A stretch of DNA of 6,263 nt from Deltaproteobacteria bacterium (GTDB lineage: Bacteria; Desulfobacterota; Syntrophobacteria; B119-G9): NCBI GenBank assembly GCA_003646715.1, contig QMLL01000108.1, positions 1 through 6,263 on the forward strand, written 5' to 3'. How positions within the stretch are numbered: position 1 is the first letter of the stretch; every line of letters starts with the position of its first letter. The position numbers were made by a program, and so were the translations under genes. Of the stretch, positions 5,525-6,263 are shown in pieces. The notes beneath the pieces are model-generated. The model did not search any database. It saw nothing but the letters and a program-made list of their open reading frames with translations, and was not told where the DNA came from.

Positions 5525-6263
5525 TTGAGATTAAGTGAGCGACTGAAAACGCGGAAAAAGTGGTACCAGGCCGGAGCAACTGATACGACCTCAGAGGGGT
5601 TGAGCCTGGAAACCTACAACGAAATCAAATCCATGGTACATTTCAGGCTTGTTAACGAGCTCGACCTCACATCCATCACTGAAATGTCCAGAGATGCCCT
5701 GGCAAGCACCATAAGGGATACTCTGATTGATATAACTTCTGCAGAAAATCTCCCGCTAAACAAGCAGGAGCGGGAAATGCTCGTATCCGATCTAATGAAT
5801 GAGATCCTGGGACTTGGCCCAATTGAGCCACTGATGCAGGACGATTCGGTACAGGATATACTGGTAAATGGATATTCACAGGTTTACATTGAAAGAGGGG
5901 GTATTCTGTATCTTACCCCGATAAGGTTCCGAGACAACAATCATTTGATGCAAGTTATAGATAAAATAGTTTCCGCCATCGGGAGAAGGGTAGATGAGTC
6001 ATCTCCAATGGTAGACGCCCGTCTTCCCGACGGATCGAGAGTAAACGTAATAATACCGCCACTGGCTCTTGATGGCCCGATGCTTTCCATCAGGAAATTC
6101 GGTCACAATCCACTTACCATGGAAAATCTTCTGGAATGGAAAACTATCACTGTTGAAATAGTGGAGTATTTAAAAGCAGCGGTGAAAAGCAAATTGAATA
6201 TACTTATTTCTGGAGGCACCGGTGCCGGCAAAACCACTCTCTTAAACATCCTTTCAGGGTATA
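5525..6263 (+). CDS. cpaF: TadA/CpaF secretion ATPase, 5' part (3' end cut off)
   Basis: Hexameric ATPase of the type II/IV secretion superfamily that powers Flp pilus assembly at the inner membrane. 246 codons are present from TTG 5525 to the window edge; the family is usually about 420-480 residues, so nearly half is missing. The N-terminal helical region contains YNEIKSMVHFRLVNELDL (31-48), a CpaF hallmark. The N-terminal domain follows, with LGLGPIEPLMQDDSVQDILV (95-114), VDARLPDGSRVNVIIPPLA (163-181) and LSIRKF (187-192). Walker A is GGTGAGKTT (230-238) within NILISGGTGAGKTTLLN. The Asp box, Walker B and His box lie beyond the window. The start is TTG with a strong AGGAGGT; a rare start codon with a near-consensus ribosome site may set a moderate expression level. 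Confidence 0.96.
   Translation, partial: MRLSERLKTRKKWYQAGATDTTSEGLSLETYNEIKSMVHFRLVNELDLTSITEMSRDALASTIRDTLIDITSAENLPLNKQEREMLVSDLMNEILGLGPIEPLMQDDSVQDILVNGYSQVYIERGGILYLTPIRFRDNNHLMQVIDKIVSAIGRRVDESSPMVDARLPDGSRVNVIIPPLALDGPMLSIRKFGHNPLTMENLLEWKTITVEIVEYLKAAVKSKLNILISGGTGAGKTTLLNILSGY

Noticed and set aside
1..6263. CRISPR arrays, tRNA/rRNA genes, insertion sequences or integrase/attachment sites
   Set aside because: None seen: coding is nearly continuous on one strand, with no regularly spaced repeats, transposase-like reading frames or RNA gene signatures.

Overview
The window is an interior piece of a tight-adherence (Tad/Flp, type IVc) pilus operon. All genes are on the + strand and there is no non-coding gap longer than about 50 bases. 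Both ends are cut: the window opens inside a Flp major pilin gene and closes inside the TadA/CpaF secretion ATPase gene, just after the Walker A motif. The secretin-based pathway implies a Gram-negative cell. Moderate GC and frequent AGA/AGG and ATA codons would fit a deltaproteobacterial or Thermodesulfobacteriota-like lineage, but the taxonomic guess is weak.

Layout: flp 3' end (2-169); cpaA/tadV prepilin peptidase (about 186-712), split by a -1 frame break at a nine-T tract (601-609); tadE-like pseudopilin (718-1125); cpaB/rcpC (1170-2234), unusual in carrying two RcpC-type modules and no recognisable SAF domain; a small secreted protein made only of the secretin N-terminal 'pil_N' domain (2259-2651); cpaC/rcpA secretin (2670-4340); cpaE/tadZ (4337-5503), overlapping cpaC by 4 bases; cpaF/tadA 5' part (5525 to the end), with a TTG start behind a strong Shine-Dalgarno sequence. 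Close spacing and the absence of an internal terminator indicate one transcript.

How they work together: Flp and the TadE-like pseudopilin both carry the G|xxxxE processing site, and CpaA would cleave them at the inner membrane. CpaC forms the outer-membrane channel, with CpaB and probably the small pil_N protein as periplasmic partners. CpaE localises the machine in the cytoplasm, and CpaF powers pilin assembly. The platform proteins TadB/TadC are expected downstream of the window.

This is a known class of system rather than a new one. The points worth a second look are the cpaA frame break at T9, where one extra T (or U in the RNA) restores a full-length peptidase with the expected C-terminal helix; the doubled CpaB; and the stand-alone secretin N-domain gene.
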